Shown: positions 1 to 6,572, numbered from the stretch's first letter. The stretch is DNA of 7,124 nucleotides from CAIUGU01 sp040080215 (GCA_040080215.1 JBEBIT010000110.1:1-7124); one strand, 5' to 3'. Program-made: numbers and translations. The notes: a model not told the origin generated them from the letters alone.

Positions 1-14
1 AGCAACAACTCCTT

Positions 15-37
15 GCCTCACCGCTTTGACGGGAGGC
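15..37 (+). promoter_or_regulatory. Candidate rpsF leader hairpin (possible S6:S18 autoregulatory site)
   Basis: GCCTC (15-19) pairs with GAGGC (33-37), and CCG (21-23) pairs with CGG (30-32), with A20 bulged and a six-base loop at 24-29. The hairpin ends eight bases before the rpsF ribosome binding site. In many bacteria the S6:S18 complex represses its own mRNA by binding a leader stem that includes a CCG element, so position and sequence are suggestive. The window starts too close to see the whole leader or its promoter, and the match to the known motif is by eye only. Confidence 0.35.
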
Positions 38-60
38 TTTATCCAAAGGGACGTATCGAT

Positions 61-450
61 ATGTTGAGACACTATGAAGTCGTGTTTCTGGTCCATCCTG
101 ACCAGAGCGAACAGGTTCCGGCCATGCTGGAACGCTACAAGGGCATGATCACAGCGGGCGGTGGCACTGTTCACCGGCTCGAAGACTGGGGTCGCCGCCA
201 GCTCACCTTCCCGATCGCGAAGGTACACAAAGCCCATTACGTGCTGCTCAACATCGAGTCTGACAAGAAGACGCTCGATGAACTGACCGGTGCCTTCCGC
301 TTCAGCGACGCCGTGCTGCGTCACCTCGTCATCAAGATGGATGCCGCCGTGACCGAGCCGTCACCGATGATGCGCGGCGATGACGCCGAGCGGAACGAGC
401 GCTTCGCCGATGATGGCGATGACGACGGCCCCGGCATGTCGGACCGCTGA
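61..450 (+). CDS. rpsF: 30S ribosomal protein S6
   Basis: S6 is a small-subunit protein that pairs with S18 on the 30S platform and binds the central domain of 16S rRNA. The 129-residue product starts MLRHYEVVFLVHPDQSEQVP and carries the family signatures HRLEDWGRRQL (38-48), KAHYVLLNIE (57-66) and FRFSDAVLRHLV (79-90). The length is close to the roughly 130 residues of gammaproteobacterial S6. The frame is open back to a TTG at 13, but the conserved N-terminus begins at the ATG at 61, which has AAAGGGA at 45-51 nine bases upstream, so I chose 61. The tail (107-129) is acidic (DDGDDD) but ends GPGMSDR rather than the Glu-Glu that RimK extends in E. coli. It is the first gene of the ribosomal cluster; rpsR follows after 55 bases with no priB between. 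Identification is essentially certain. Confidence 0.97.
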   Translation: MLRHYEVVFLVHPDQSEQVPAMLERYKGMITAGGGTVHRLEDWGRRQLTFPIAKVHKAHYVLLNIESDKKTLDELTGAFRFSDAVLRHLVIKMDAAVTEPSPMMRGDDAERNERFADDGDDDGPGMSDR

Positions 451-505
451 GCCTCGCGGCTCGCGTTACTCCGCAGCATCACTTCAAGCATTCGAGGGTT
501 AACTC

Positions 506-730
506 ATGGCACGCTTTTTCCGCCGGCGCCGTTTCTGCCGGTTTACTGCTGAAAAGATCGTCCAGATCGACTACAAGGATCTGGGCATCCTCAAGAACTA
601 CGTGACGGAAACCGGCAAGATCGTCCCGAGCCGGATCACGGGCACCAAGTCGCACTACCAGCGTCAGCTGGCAGTTGCGGTCAAGCGCGCCCGCTTCCTC
701 GCGTTGCTGCCTTACACGGATCAGCACTGA
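506..730 (+). CDS. rpsR: 30S ribosomal protein S18
   Basis: S18 binds the 30S platform as a heterodimer with S6. The 74-residue product has the typical basic N-terminus MARFFRRRRFCRFTAE, the core IDYKDLGILKNYVTE (21-35), GKIVPSRITGTK (37-48) and the C-terminal QRQLAVAVKRARFLALLPYT. This is near full-length identity with the gammaproteobacterial form, which is about 75 residues. Only one cysteine (C11) is present, so it is the zinc-free type. GAGGG at 494-498 lies seven bases before the ATG. It sits directly after rpsF, and the two are probably translated from one mRNA. Confidence 0.97.
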   Translation: MARFFRRRRFCRFTAEKIVQIDYKDLGILKNYVTETGKIVPSRITGTKSHYQRQLAVAVKRARFLALLPYTDQH

Positions 731-762
731 TCTGACTGACTGATGGTTTCCGGTGGGGGCCG

Positions 763-790
763 GCGGTCTTGGGGTAATCCCCCAGGCCGC
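763..790 (+). other. Strong imperfect hairpin between rpsR and the membrane protein gene
   Basis: GCGG-T-CTTGGGG (763-774) pairs with CCCCAGGCCGC (780-790) around the loop TAATC (775-779). This gives eleven base pairs, one of them G-U, with T767 bulged. No T run follows, so it is not a standard intrinsic terminator. It begins 32 bases after the rpsR stop. Roles as an RNA processing, stability or attenuation element within the operon are possible, but the sequence alone does not decide between them. Confidence 0.5.
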
Positions 791-821
791 AAGTCCGATC
801 CGGTGGGAGCGGTGGCGAGCG

Positions 822-1733
822 ATGCATCGCAGGTTTGCTGCCTGGTTGGTCGGACAACCGTGGCGAGCGTTCTTCATCGGCGCTTGTCTCGCGGCGTTGT
901 CGCCCCAGGGATTCTCTCCCTTCGCGCTCGTCGCTTCGGCGGCGGCCATCCTGGTGATCCTGTTCGGGGATTCGCCGGGCGCGGTGACGCGGGGGATGAC
1001 GGTGGCCGTGGTGAGCTTCGCGGTGGCGACGGGCACGTTGCTGTCGATCAAGCAGCCCTACATGGTGGCGGCAGGACTCGCGGCGCTCGCGTTCCTGGTG
1101 CCGGCCGTGCTCGGGGTGCTGCTCAAGCGCACAGGGTCGCTGACGCTGTGTTTCCAGCTCGCCGTGCTCGGCATGGCGATGTTGCTGGTCGGGATCTACG
1201 CGACGCTCGATGATCCGAGCGCGGTGTGGGAACAGTTGCTGCGGGATGCCGTGACCTCGCTGAAAGCGAGTGGCGTGGTCCTCGCGAATCCGGAAGAGAT
1301 CATCACCGGGTTTGCGCGCACGATGTGGGGCGCCTATGCGGCGCTCGTGCTGCTCGGGACGTTGAGCTCGCTGTTCCTCGCGCGCTGGTGGCAGTCGCTG
1401 CTTGAAGCGCCCGGCGAGTTCGGGGTCGAGTACCGCGAGCTGCGGTTGGGCAGGGCGCTCGGGGTGGTGGCGATCGTCATCATCGTGACTGCGGCCCTGG
1501 TCGATATCGAGCTGGTCGATTGCCTGTCCTGGATTGCCATGAGTGCATTGGCGTACCAGGGGCTGGCCGCGGCGCACAGGCGCAAGGCGGCGCAGCAGAT
1601 GGGCCAGGGCGGGCTGGTCGCGATTTACGTGTTCTTGATCGTGCCCTTGTCGGCGTTCGTGATGGTGACGCTGCTCGCAGCCTGGGGTGTCGCGGACAAC
1701 TGGCGGCAGTTCAAAGGCGTAGCGGGCGCGTGA
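822..1733 (+). CDS. DUF2232-type integral membrane protein
   Basis: A 303-residue, very hydrophobic protein of the kind found between rpsR and rplI in many Gammaproteobacteria. Its biochemical function is not known to me. Hydrophobic stretches suggest about seven or eight membrane segments: roughly 15-48 (probably two), 58-76, 82-101, 108-127, 168-188, 212-230, 235-251 and 264-289. A cytoplasm-like loop carries FGVEYRELRLGR (200-211), a conserved-looking element in this family as I recall it. The frame is open from a GTG at 753, but that start would run through the hairpin at 763-790. The ATG at 822 starts a normal membrane-protein N-terminus (MHRRFAAWLVGQ) and has GGGAG at 805-809, so I prefer it. 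Placement in the ribosomal cluster suggests co-expression with rpsR and rplI, not a demonstrated ribosomal role. The family call rests on location, length and topology recalled by eye. Confidence 0.82.
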   Translation: MHRRFAAWLVGQPWRAFFIGACLAALSPQGFSPFALVASAAAILVILFGDSPGAVTRGMTVAVVSFAVATGTLLSIKQPYMVAAGLAALAFLVPAVLGVLLKRTGSLTLCFQLAVLGMAMLLVGIYATLDDPSAVWEQLLRDAVTSLKASGVVLANPEEIITGFARTMWGAYAALVLLGTLSSLFLARWWQSLLEAPGEFGVEYRELRLGRALGVVAIVIIVTAALVDIELVDCLSWIAMSALAYQGLAAAHRRKAAQQMGQGGLVAIYVFLIVPLSAFVMVTLLAAWGVADNWRQFKGVAGA

Positions 1734-1797
1734 TCGCGAAGGCGGACGCGGGTCGGATAAGGTTCTGTTTCAAGTTTGCATAGGTGAAGGTGTCACG

Positions 1798-2247
1798 ATG
1801 GAAGTCATACTCCTGCAGAAAGTCGCCAATCTCGGCAACATCGGTGACCTCGTGAAGGTCAAGTCCGGCTACGGCCGCAATTTCCTGTTGCCGCACGGCA
1901 AGGCCACGCTCGCGACCGAAGCCAACAAGGCCAAGTTCGAAGCGCGCCGCGCCGAGCTCGAAAAGGCAGCGCGCGAAGAGCTGGCCGCAGCAGAGGCCCG
2001 CGCCGCCAAGTTCGCGAGCTTCAAGCTGTCGATCACCGCGAAGGCGGGCAGCGAAGGCAAGCTGTTCGGCTCCGTCGGCACCGCCGACATCGCCGAAGCC
2101 GCCACCAAGGCCGGCCTTGCGCTCGAGCGTTCGGAAGTCCGCCTGCCGGAAGGCCCGATCCGCCTGGCCGGCGAGCACAGCGTGCAGATCCAGTTGCATG
2201 CCGACGTCGTGACCGCGCTCAACCTGACCATCGTCGGCGAAGAGTAA
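1798..2247 (+). CDS. rplI: 50S ribosomal protein L9
   Basis: L9 binds 23S rRNA near the L1 stalk and reaches out from the 50S subunit; it helps reading-frame maintenance. The 149 residues equal the E. coli length. The N-terminal domain has MEVILLQKVANLGNIGDLV and the signature VKSGYGRNFLLPHGKA (21-36). A charged Ala/Glu-rich connecting helix spans about 41-75, and the C-terminal domain includes KLFGSVGTADIAEA and the ending ALNLTIVGEE. AGGTGAAGG at 1782-1790 sits seven bases before the ATG. It follows the membrane protein gene by 64 bases and precedes dnaB by 27, so it is probably one transcription unit. Confidence 0.97.
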   Translation: MEVILLQKVANLGNIGDLVKVKSGYGRNFLLPHGKATLATEANKAKFEARRAELEKAAREELAAAEARAAKFASFKLSITAKAGSEGKLFGSVGTADIAEAATKAGLALERSEVRLPEGPIRLAGEHSVQIQLHADVVTALNLTIVGEE

Positions 2248-2274
2248 GCGGAAGCGGTGTAAAGGGTCCCAGCC

Positions 2275-3687
2275 ATGGCGCTACCCGTGCCTGATGGCGA
2301 ACAGGGGCTCTCGCGGCGGCCGCGAGTGGTATCTGCTGAAGAAGCCATTCGCGTGCCCCCGCATTCCGTGGAGGCAGAGCAGGCCGTCTTGGGCGGCCTG
2401 ATGCTCGACAACACCACGTGGGACGCGATCGCCGATCGCATCACTTCCGACGATTTCTATCGGCGCGACCACCAGTTGATCTTCGCCGCCATCTCGGACC
2501 TCGCAGCCCGCGGCGAGCCGAGCGATGCCGTCACGCTCGCCGAGTATCTCGACCGGCAGGGCAAGCAAAGCGATACGGGTGGCCTCACCTATCTCGCTAC
2601 GCTCGTGCGCGAAACGCCGAGCGCCGCCAACATCCGTGCGTATGCCGATATCGTCCGCGAGCGTTCGCAGCTCAGGCGGCTGATCCGTGTCGGCGGAGAA
2701 ATTGCAGCCAGCGCCTACGACGCCGAAGGGCGTTCTGCGGTCGAACTCGTCGACGACGCCGAGCGACGCGTGTTCGAGATCGCGGAGAGCGGTCGCAAGA
2801 CGGGATCGGGCTTCGTGGCGCTGAACCAGGTGCTCGGCCCCACGATCGACCTCCTCGACAAGCGCCACCAGAACCAGGGCGAATTGACCGGCGTCAGCAC
2901 CGGTTTCCGTGAACTCGACAAGATGACCGCCGGCCTGCAGCCGGGCGATCTCATCGTCGTGGCCGGCCGTCCGTCCATGGGCAAGACGACATTCGCGATC
3001 AATATCGCGGAGAACGCCGCGATCGGCTCGAACACGCACGTTGCGGTGTTCAGCATGGAAATGTCGCGCGAGCAGCTGGCGCTGCGCATGATTTCATCGC
3101 TCGGTCGCGTCAACCAGTCGCACCTGCGAACGGGCCTGTTCGGCGACCAGGAGTGGTCGTGCATCAACAGCGCGATCAGTCTGATGAAGAATGCGCCGAT
3201 CTTCATTGACGACACGGGTGCGCTGACGCCGACTGAAATCCGCGCCCGCGCGCGGCGGCTCAAGCGCGAGCATGGCCTTGGACTGATCGTGATCGACTAC
3301 CTGCAGCTGATGACGGTGCACGGCAACAAGGAAAACCGCGCCACGGAAATCTCGGAGATTTCGCGCTCGCTAAAGGCACTGGCGAAGGAGCTTGCGGTAC
3401 CGGTCATCGCACTGTCGCAGCTCAACCGCAGCGTCGAGCAGCGGCAGGACAAGAAGCCCGTGATGTCGGACCTGCGCGAATCGGGCGCCATCGAACAGGA
3501 CGCCGACCTGATCATGATGATCTATCGCGACGAGGTGTACGACCAGAACACCACGCGCAAGGGCATTGCCGACATCATCATCGCCAAGCAGCGTAACGGT
3601 CCCATCGGCGACGTGCAGCTGACCTTTCTCGGCGAGTTCACCAAGTTCGAAAACTTCGCGCCGGAAGCCTACGGCTCATATCGATGA
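2275..3687 (+). CDS. dnaB: Replicative DNA helicase DnaB
   Basis: DnaB is the hexameric 5'-3' helicase that opens the replication fork and recruits DnaG primase. The product is 470 residues against 471 in E. coli. The N-terminal domain includes PPHSVEAEQAVLGGLMLD (28-45), followed by a linker to about 200. The RecA-like domain has Walker A GRPSMGKTT (231-239, K237), the catalytic-glutamate region FSMEMSREQ (E262 within it), Walker B LIVIDYLQLM (337-346), the SQLNRSVEQR element (381-390), DLRESGAIEQDAD (399-411) and the arginine-finger region KQRNGPIG (438-445). No inserted intein or homing-endonuclease block is present. AAAGGG at 2261-2266 is eight bases before the ATG. Its stop overlaps the start of alr. 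Confidence 0.98.
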   Translation: MALPVPDGEQGLSRRPRVVSAEEAIRVPPHSVEAEQAVLGGLMLDNTTWDAIADRITSDDFYRRDHQLIFAAISDLAARGEPSDAVTLAEYLDRQGKQSDTGGLTYLATLVRETPSAANIRAYADIVRERSQLRRLIRVGGEIAASAYDAEGRSAVELVDDAERRVFEIAESGRKTGSGFVALNQVLGPTIDLLDKRHQNQGELTGVSTGFRELDKMTAGLQPGDLIVVAGRPSMGKTTFAINIAENAAIGSNTHVAVFSMEMSREQLALRMISSLGRVNQSHLRTGLFGDQEWSCINSAISLMKNAPIFIDDTGALTPTEIRARARRLKREHGLGLIVIDYLQLMTVHGNKENRATEISEISRSLKALAKELAVPVIALSQLNRSVEQRQDKKPVMSDLRESGAIEQDADLIMMIYRDEVYDQNTTRKGIADIIIAKQRNGPIGDVQLTFLGEFTKFENFAPEAYGSYR

Positions 3688-4775
3688 GCTCTGGGCCTCG
3701 GGCATTGATCGACACGTCGGCGCTGCGGCACAACCTTGCCGTTGTCCGCGAACGTGCGGCCGGTGCGCGCGTGATGGCGGTCATCAAGGCCAACGCCTAC
3801 GGCCATGGCCTCGTTCCCGCCGCACGGGCACTCGCGGACGCCGATGCCTTCGGCGTGGCGCGCCTCGAGGAAGGGCTCGTCCTGCGCGATGCAGGCCTCA
3901 CACAGAACGTCGTGCTGCTGGAGGGGGTCTTCAGCAGCGAGGACCTCGTGCTTGCCGCTGCCCGTGATTTCGAGATCGTCGTTCATTCGCGCTCCCAGCT
4001 CGCGTTGCTCGAGCAATGGCAAGGCGCGGGACAGGTGCGCGTCTGGTTCAAGATCGATTCCGGCATGAACCGTCTCGGATTCCGGCTTGAGCAAAGCCGA
4101 TCCGCGTGGGAACGCCTGATGAAGACCGGCCGCGTGCGCGGGACGCCGCGGCTCATGACGCATCTTGCCCGGGCCGATGAACGGACCGAACCCACGACCG
4201 CTCGGCAGGTGCGCGAATTCGAGGAAGCCGTGGCGACCTTACCGGGTGCGCATGAGGCTGAGCGCAGCATCGCGAACTCCGCGGGATTGCTCGCGTGGCC
4301 GGAAGCGCGCGGTGACTGGGTGAGGCCGGGACTTTCAATGTATGGCATGTCACCCTTCGCGCATGAACTTGCCCGGGACTATGGCCTCAGGCCCGCAATG
4401 ACCTTGACGACGCGACTCATCGCGGTGGGCGAAGTCGCGGAGGGCGAGGGAGTGGGCTATGGGGCCGCGTGGCGGGCACCGCGCCGGTCCCTCATCGGCA
4501 TTGCAGCAGTGGGCTACGGAGATGGCTATCCGCGGCACATGAAGAGCGGCGCACCCGTGCTGGTCAACGGCCACACCGTGTCGCTGGTGGGGCGCGTGTC
4601 GATGGACATGATTGCGATCGACATTACCGATGCGCCAGCCGTCGTCGGCGATCCCGTGGTGCTCTGGGGCGAAGGCTTGCCCGCGGAGCAGTTGGCGCTG
4701 CATGCCGATACGATTCCCTATGAATTGGTGTGTGGTGTCAGCCAGCGCGTACGGATGGAGTATTCGGGTACCTGA
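3684..4775 (+). CDS. alr: Alanine racemase (PLP-dependent)
   Basis: Interconverts L- and D-alanine in the cytoplasm, supplying D-Ala for peptidoglycan. The 363 residues are a usual length. The pyridoxal-phosphate lysine is K35 in VIKANAYGHG (33-42). FKIDSGMNRLGF (122-133) and SIANSAG (195-201) form part of the barrel, and RPGLSMYG (214-221) contacts the cofactor. The second catalytic base is Y259 in GVGYGAAW (256-263). The C-terminal beta domain has VGYGDGYPR (276-284) and GRVSMDM (303-309), ending with YELVCGVSQRV. The ATG overlaps the dnaB stop as ATGA and has no convincing ribosome binding site (nearest GGAAG is 16 bases away), so translational coupling to dnaB is likely. The dnaB-alr order favours the biosynthetic Alr over the catabolic DadX. 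No intrinsic terminator follows. Confidence 0.96.
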   Translation: MSSGPRALIDTSALRHNLAVVRERAAGARVMAVIKANAYGHGLVPAARALADADAFGVARLEEGLVLRDAGLTQNVVLLEGVFSSEDLVLAAARDFEIVVHSRSQLALLEQWQGAGQVRVWFKIDSGMNRLGFRLEQSRSAWERLMKTGRVRGTPRLMTHLARADERTEPTTARQVREFEEAVATLPGAHEAERSIANSAGLLAWPEARGDWVRPGLSMYGMSPFAHELARDYGLRPAMTLTTRLIAVGEVAEGEGVGYGAAWRAPRRSLIGIAAVGYGDGYPRHMKSGAPVLVNGHTVSLVGRVSMDMIAIDITDAPAVVGDPVVLWGEGLPAEQLALHADTIPYELVCGVSQRVRMEYSGT

Positions 4776-4795
4776 GTTCTCGCGGCTTGCGTGTA

Positions 4796-4897
4796 GCTGA
4801 AGGCGTTCAGGCTTAGCAGAAGCCCATCTTCGCGGCGACGGGCTGGAGAACATCTTAGCCTTCGAGGCGATGGGCCTGCTGACGGATCGCGACGCCG
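4796..4897 (-). pseudogene. Relic of the 3' end of an FHA-domain gene
   Basis: Read on the - strand, 4807-4897 aligns gap-free with the last 91 bases of the intact FHA gene (6482-6572); I count 73 of 91 identical. It translates to GVAIRQQAHRLEG, stop, DVLQPVAAKMGFC, stop, A, stop, against GVAIGQQARRLED, N, DVIQLAGVKMGFF, E, A, stop in the intact gene. Two sense codons have become in-frame stops, while the original final stop is kept. Weaker similarity runs on for about 11 bases past the stop to 4796 (7 of 11). Toward 4920 the match fades and I cannot align it with confidence. It lies 21 bases after alr and is antisense to it. It is too short and broken to be functional protein. Confidence 0.8.
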
Positions 4898-4913
4898 CAT
4901 CGAGACCGATGTA

Positions 4914-4942
4914 TTGCCAACGGCCATGAGGACGTCTATACG
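4914..4942 (+). promoter_or_regulatory. Candidate sigma70 promoter for the metallo-hydrolase gene
   Basis: TTGCCA (4914-4919, five of six against TTGACA) and TATACG (4937-4942, four of six against TATAAT) are separated by 17 bases, the ideal spacing. The expected transcription start is near 4949, leaving a leader of about 40 bases before the ATG at 4989. The gene needs its own promoter because it follows the alr stop by 213 bases. Not proven; a rough hexamer match occurs often by chance, though less often in DNA this GC-rich. Confidence 0.45.
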
Positions 4943-4944
4943 TC
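4931..4944. promoter_or_regulatory. Palindrome over the candidate -10 element
   Basis: GACGT-CTAT-ACGTC is a perfect five-base inverted repeat with a four-base spacer, and it covers the candidate -10 hexamer at 4937-4942. A repressor bound here would block the promoter, so it could be an operator. It could also be a chance small palindrome, and no adjacent regulator gene is seen. Confidence 0.25.
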
Positions 4945-4988
4945 TTGTGCTTCCCGACAACGTCCAGTAATTCCCTCTGGAGGAAATC

Positions 4989-6416
4989 ATGCTTGCGCGA
5001 TGCCTGCTTGCCCTGACAGTAATGGTAGCGACCGCCGCATCCGCCGCGGCGCAGGACGCAGCGGCCGTCATCGACGGCGCCTCCAAAGCCCTCGGAGCTA
5101 ATGCGCTGAAAACGGTCCAGTTCTCGGCGACGGGGTTCGACTTCGTGCTCGGCCAGAATCCGAACGGCAGGGCGCCGTGGCCGCGTTTCATCGAAAAGAG
5201 CTACACCCGCGCGATCGACTTCGAGGCAGGGTCCTCACGCGTGGACCGGGTGCGCATGCAGGGCGAGAACCCGCCCCGCGGCGGCGGGCAGCAGCCCGTC
5301 ATCGGCGAGCAGACGCAAGTCAACGTCGTCGACAGGAACTCGCCCTGGGCGCAGCAGCTCGAAATCCTGATGATGCCGCACGGTTTCGTGCGGGCGGCAG
5401 CGGGCCGCGGCGCGACCGTGGGCCGCGGCGGGAAGACGGTGAGCTTCGTCGGCGAGAACAAGGCGCCCGTCACAGCCACGCTCGACAAGCGGGGCCTGAT
5501 CAGTCGCATCGAAACACGGATCGATCACCCCGTGATGGGCGACATGGAATTCGACGTCGTCTACAGCGACTACAAGGATGTCGGCGGCGGCGTCCAGTTC
5601 CCGATGCACATCGTGCAGTCGCAGGGCGGGCATCCGATCTTCGACCTGCGCCTGACCGACGTCAAAGTGAACACCACCGTCAACACCGTGGCACCGCCGG
5701 CAGCAGGCGGCGCGGCGGCCGCGGCAGCAGCCAATCCCCCGGCTCAGTCCGAGAAGCTCGGCGACGGCGTCTACCTGATCACTGGCGGCTACGCCGTCAT
5801 TGCCATCGACTTCACGGATCACATCACGCTCATTGAATCGGGGCAGAGCGAAGCGCGCGCGCTCGCCGTCATCGCCGAAGCCAAGCGCCTGATTCCGAAC
5901 AAGCCGATTCGCTACGTAGTCAACACTCACACCCACTTCGACCACGCCGGCGGGCTGCGCGCATTCGTCGCCGAGGGCGCCACCATCCTCACGCATGATT
6001 CCAACAAGGCCTACCTCAAGACCCTGCTGTCGCGTCCGCATACGCTCAACCCAGACAAGGCGCAGGGCGCAGGGAAGCAGCCGATCGTCGAAGGCGTCGG
6101 CGACCGGAAGACGTTCACGGACGGCACGCACGTGCTCGAGCTCTACCGCCTGAAGGACTTCCTCCACCACGACGGCATGCTCGTGGCCTATCTGCCGAAG
6201 GAGAAGGTATTGCTCGAGGCCGATGGCTACAACCCGCAAGCCGCGAACGCGACGCCGCCGAGCCCGTCGAGTCCCTACACGCTCAGCCTCGCCGACAACA
6301 TCCAGCGGTTGAAGCTCGACGTGCAGCGCATCGTCCCCGTCCACTACCCTGCCGACAACCGGGTGGTCACGATGGCCGAACTCAATCGCTGGCTCGGCAG
6401 GACCGGCACGAACTGA
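4989..6416 (+). CDS. Exported metallo-beta-lactamase-fold hydrolase with an uncharacterised N-terminal domain
   Basis: A 475-residue protein whose substrate I cannot name. Residues 1-21 look like a Sec signal peptide (MLARCLLALTVMVATAASAAA, cut likely before Q22), placing it in the periplasm or outside. Residues 22-234 form a domain with beta-rich, outer-membrane-lipoprotein-carrier-like character (EFDVVYSDYKDVGGGVQFP), without a clear family match. An Ala/Pro/Gly-rich linker (235-252) leads to a metallo-beta-lactamase-fold domain with a full set of likely metal ligands: H314, H316, D318 and H319 in NTHTHFDHAGG, H393 in HHDGMLVAYLP, D412 in LLEAD, and H452 in VPVHYP. This pattern suits a two-metal hydrolase, but the fold covers lactonases, thioesterases, sulfatases and others, so beta-lactam resistance should not be assumed. 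GGAGG at 4979-4983 lies five bases before the ATG. The gene is flanked by direct repeats of an FHA gene tail and is convergent with that gene. Confidence 0.85.
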   Translation: MLARCLLALTVMVATAASAAAQDAAAVIDGASKALGANALKTVQFSATGFDFVLGQNPNGRAPWPRFIEKSYTRAIDFEAGSSRVDRVRMQGENPPRGGGQQPVIGEQTQVNVVDRNSPWAQQLEILMMPHGFVRAAAGRGATVGRGGKTVSFVGENKAPVTATLDKRGLISRIETRIDHPVMGDMEFDVVYSDYKDVGGGVQFPMHIVQSQGGHPIFDLRLTDVKVNTTVNTVAPPAAGGAAAAAAANPPAQSEKLGDGVYLITGGYAVIAIDFTDHITLIESGQSEARALAVIAEAKRLIPNKPIRYVVNTHTHFDHAGGLRAFVAEGATILTHDSNKAYLKTLLSRPHTLNPDKAQGAGKQPIVEGVGDRKTFTDGTHVLELYRLKDFLHHDGMLVAYLPKEKVLLEADGYNPQAANATPPSPSSPYTLSLADNIQRLKLDVQRIVPVHYPADNRVVTMAELNRWLGRTGTN

Positions 6417-6432
6417 TCAGAAGGTGAATCAA

Positions 6433-6459
6433 AAAAGGGCCAGCATTGCTGGCCCTTTT
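6433..6459. terminator. Bidirectional intrinsic terminator between convergent genes
   Basis: GGGCCAGC (6437-6444) pairs perfectly with GCTGGCCC (6448-6455) around the loop ATT. AAAA (6433-6436) pairs with TTTT (6456-6459) and extends the stem to twelve pairs. The + strand has a four-T run after the stem, and the - strand has six T (complement of 6431-6436). It lies 16 bases past the metallo-hydrolase stop and 22 bases past the end of the opposing FHA gene, so it can end both transcripts. Confidence 0.9.
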
Positions 6460-6481
6460 CGTTCCCTATCGCTGGCGGTGA

Positions 6482-6572
6482 TCAGGCTTCGAAGAAGCCC
6501 ATCTTCACGCCCGCGAGCTGGATGACGTCGTTGTCTTCGAGACGACGGGCCTGCTGGCCGATCGCCACGCCG
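6482..6572 (+). repeat. Intact copy of the direct repeat shared with 4807-4897
   Basis: These 91 bases are the 3' end of the FHA gene and recur in the same orientation 1675 bases upstream as the decayed copy after alr. About 80 percent of positions match with no gap by hand alignment. The two copies bracket the metallo-hydrolase gene and its terminator. Confidence 0.8.

Noticed and set aside
13..60. Upstream extension of rpsF to a TTG start
   Set aside because: The extra 16 residues are not part of S6, and the ATG at 61 has the family N-terminus and a good ribosome binding site.
449..462. Small GAGCC-TCGC-GGCTC hairpin at the rpsF stop
   Set aside because: Only five pairs and no T run; too weak to call a terminator, and rpsR probably needs read-through.
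753..821. GTG start at 753 for the DUF2232 gene
   Set aside because: It would place coding sequence through the strong hairpin and adds a 23-residue stretch unlike a membrane-protein start; ATG 822 fits better, although the choice is not proven.
681..1577. Long open frame on the - strand opposite the membrane protein gene
   Set aside because: Arg/His/Gln-rich low-complexity translation typical of an antisense shadow in GC-rich DNA; the + strand frame encodes a coherent membrane protein.
4821..4844. AGCCC/GGGCT inverted repeat after alr as a terminator
   Set aside because: Only five pairs with a 14-base loop and no T run; it lies inside the FHA-tail relic and is absent from the intact copy, so it looks like a by-product of drift.
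5235..6344. Long open frame on the - strand opposite the metallo-hydrolase gene
   Set aside because: No recognisable motif, and the opposite strand has a signal peptide, a ribosome binding site and complete metal-ligand motifs. A shadow of GC-rich codon use.
4989..6416. Antibiotic-resistance beta-lactamase
   Set aside because: The metallo-beta-lactamase fold alone does not imply beta-lactam hydrolysis. The long N-terminal domain and the motif spacing are unlike known class B enzymes.
4776..6480. Insertion sequence or composite transposon around the metallo-hydrolase gene
   Set aside because: No transposase, terminal inverted repeats or short target-site duplication seen; the bracketing repeats are pieces of the FHA gene.
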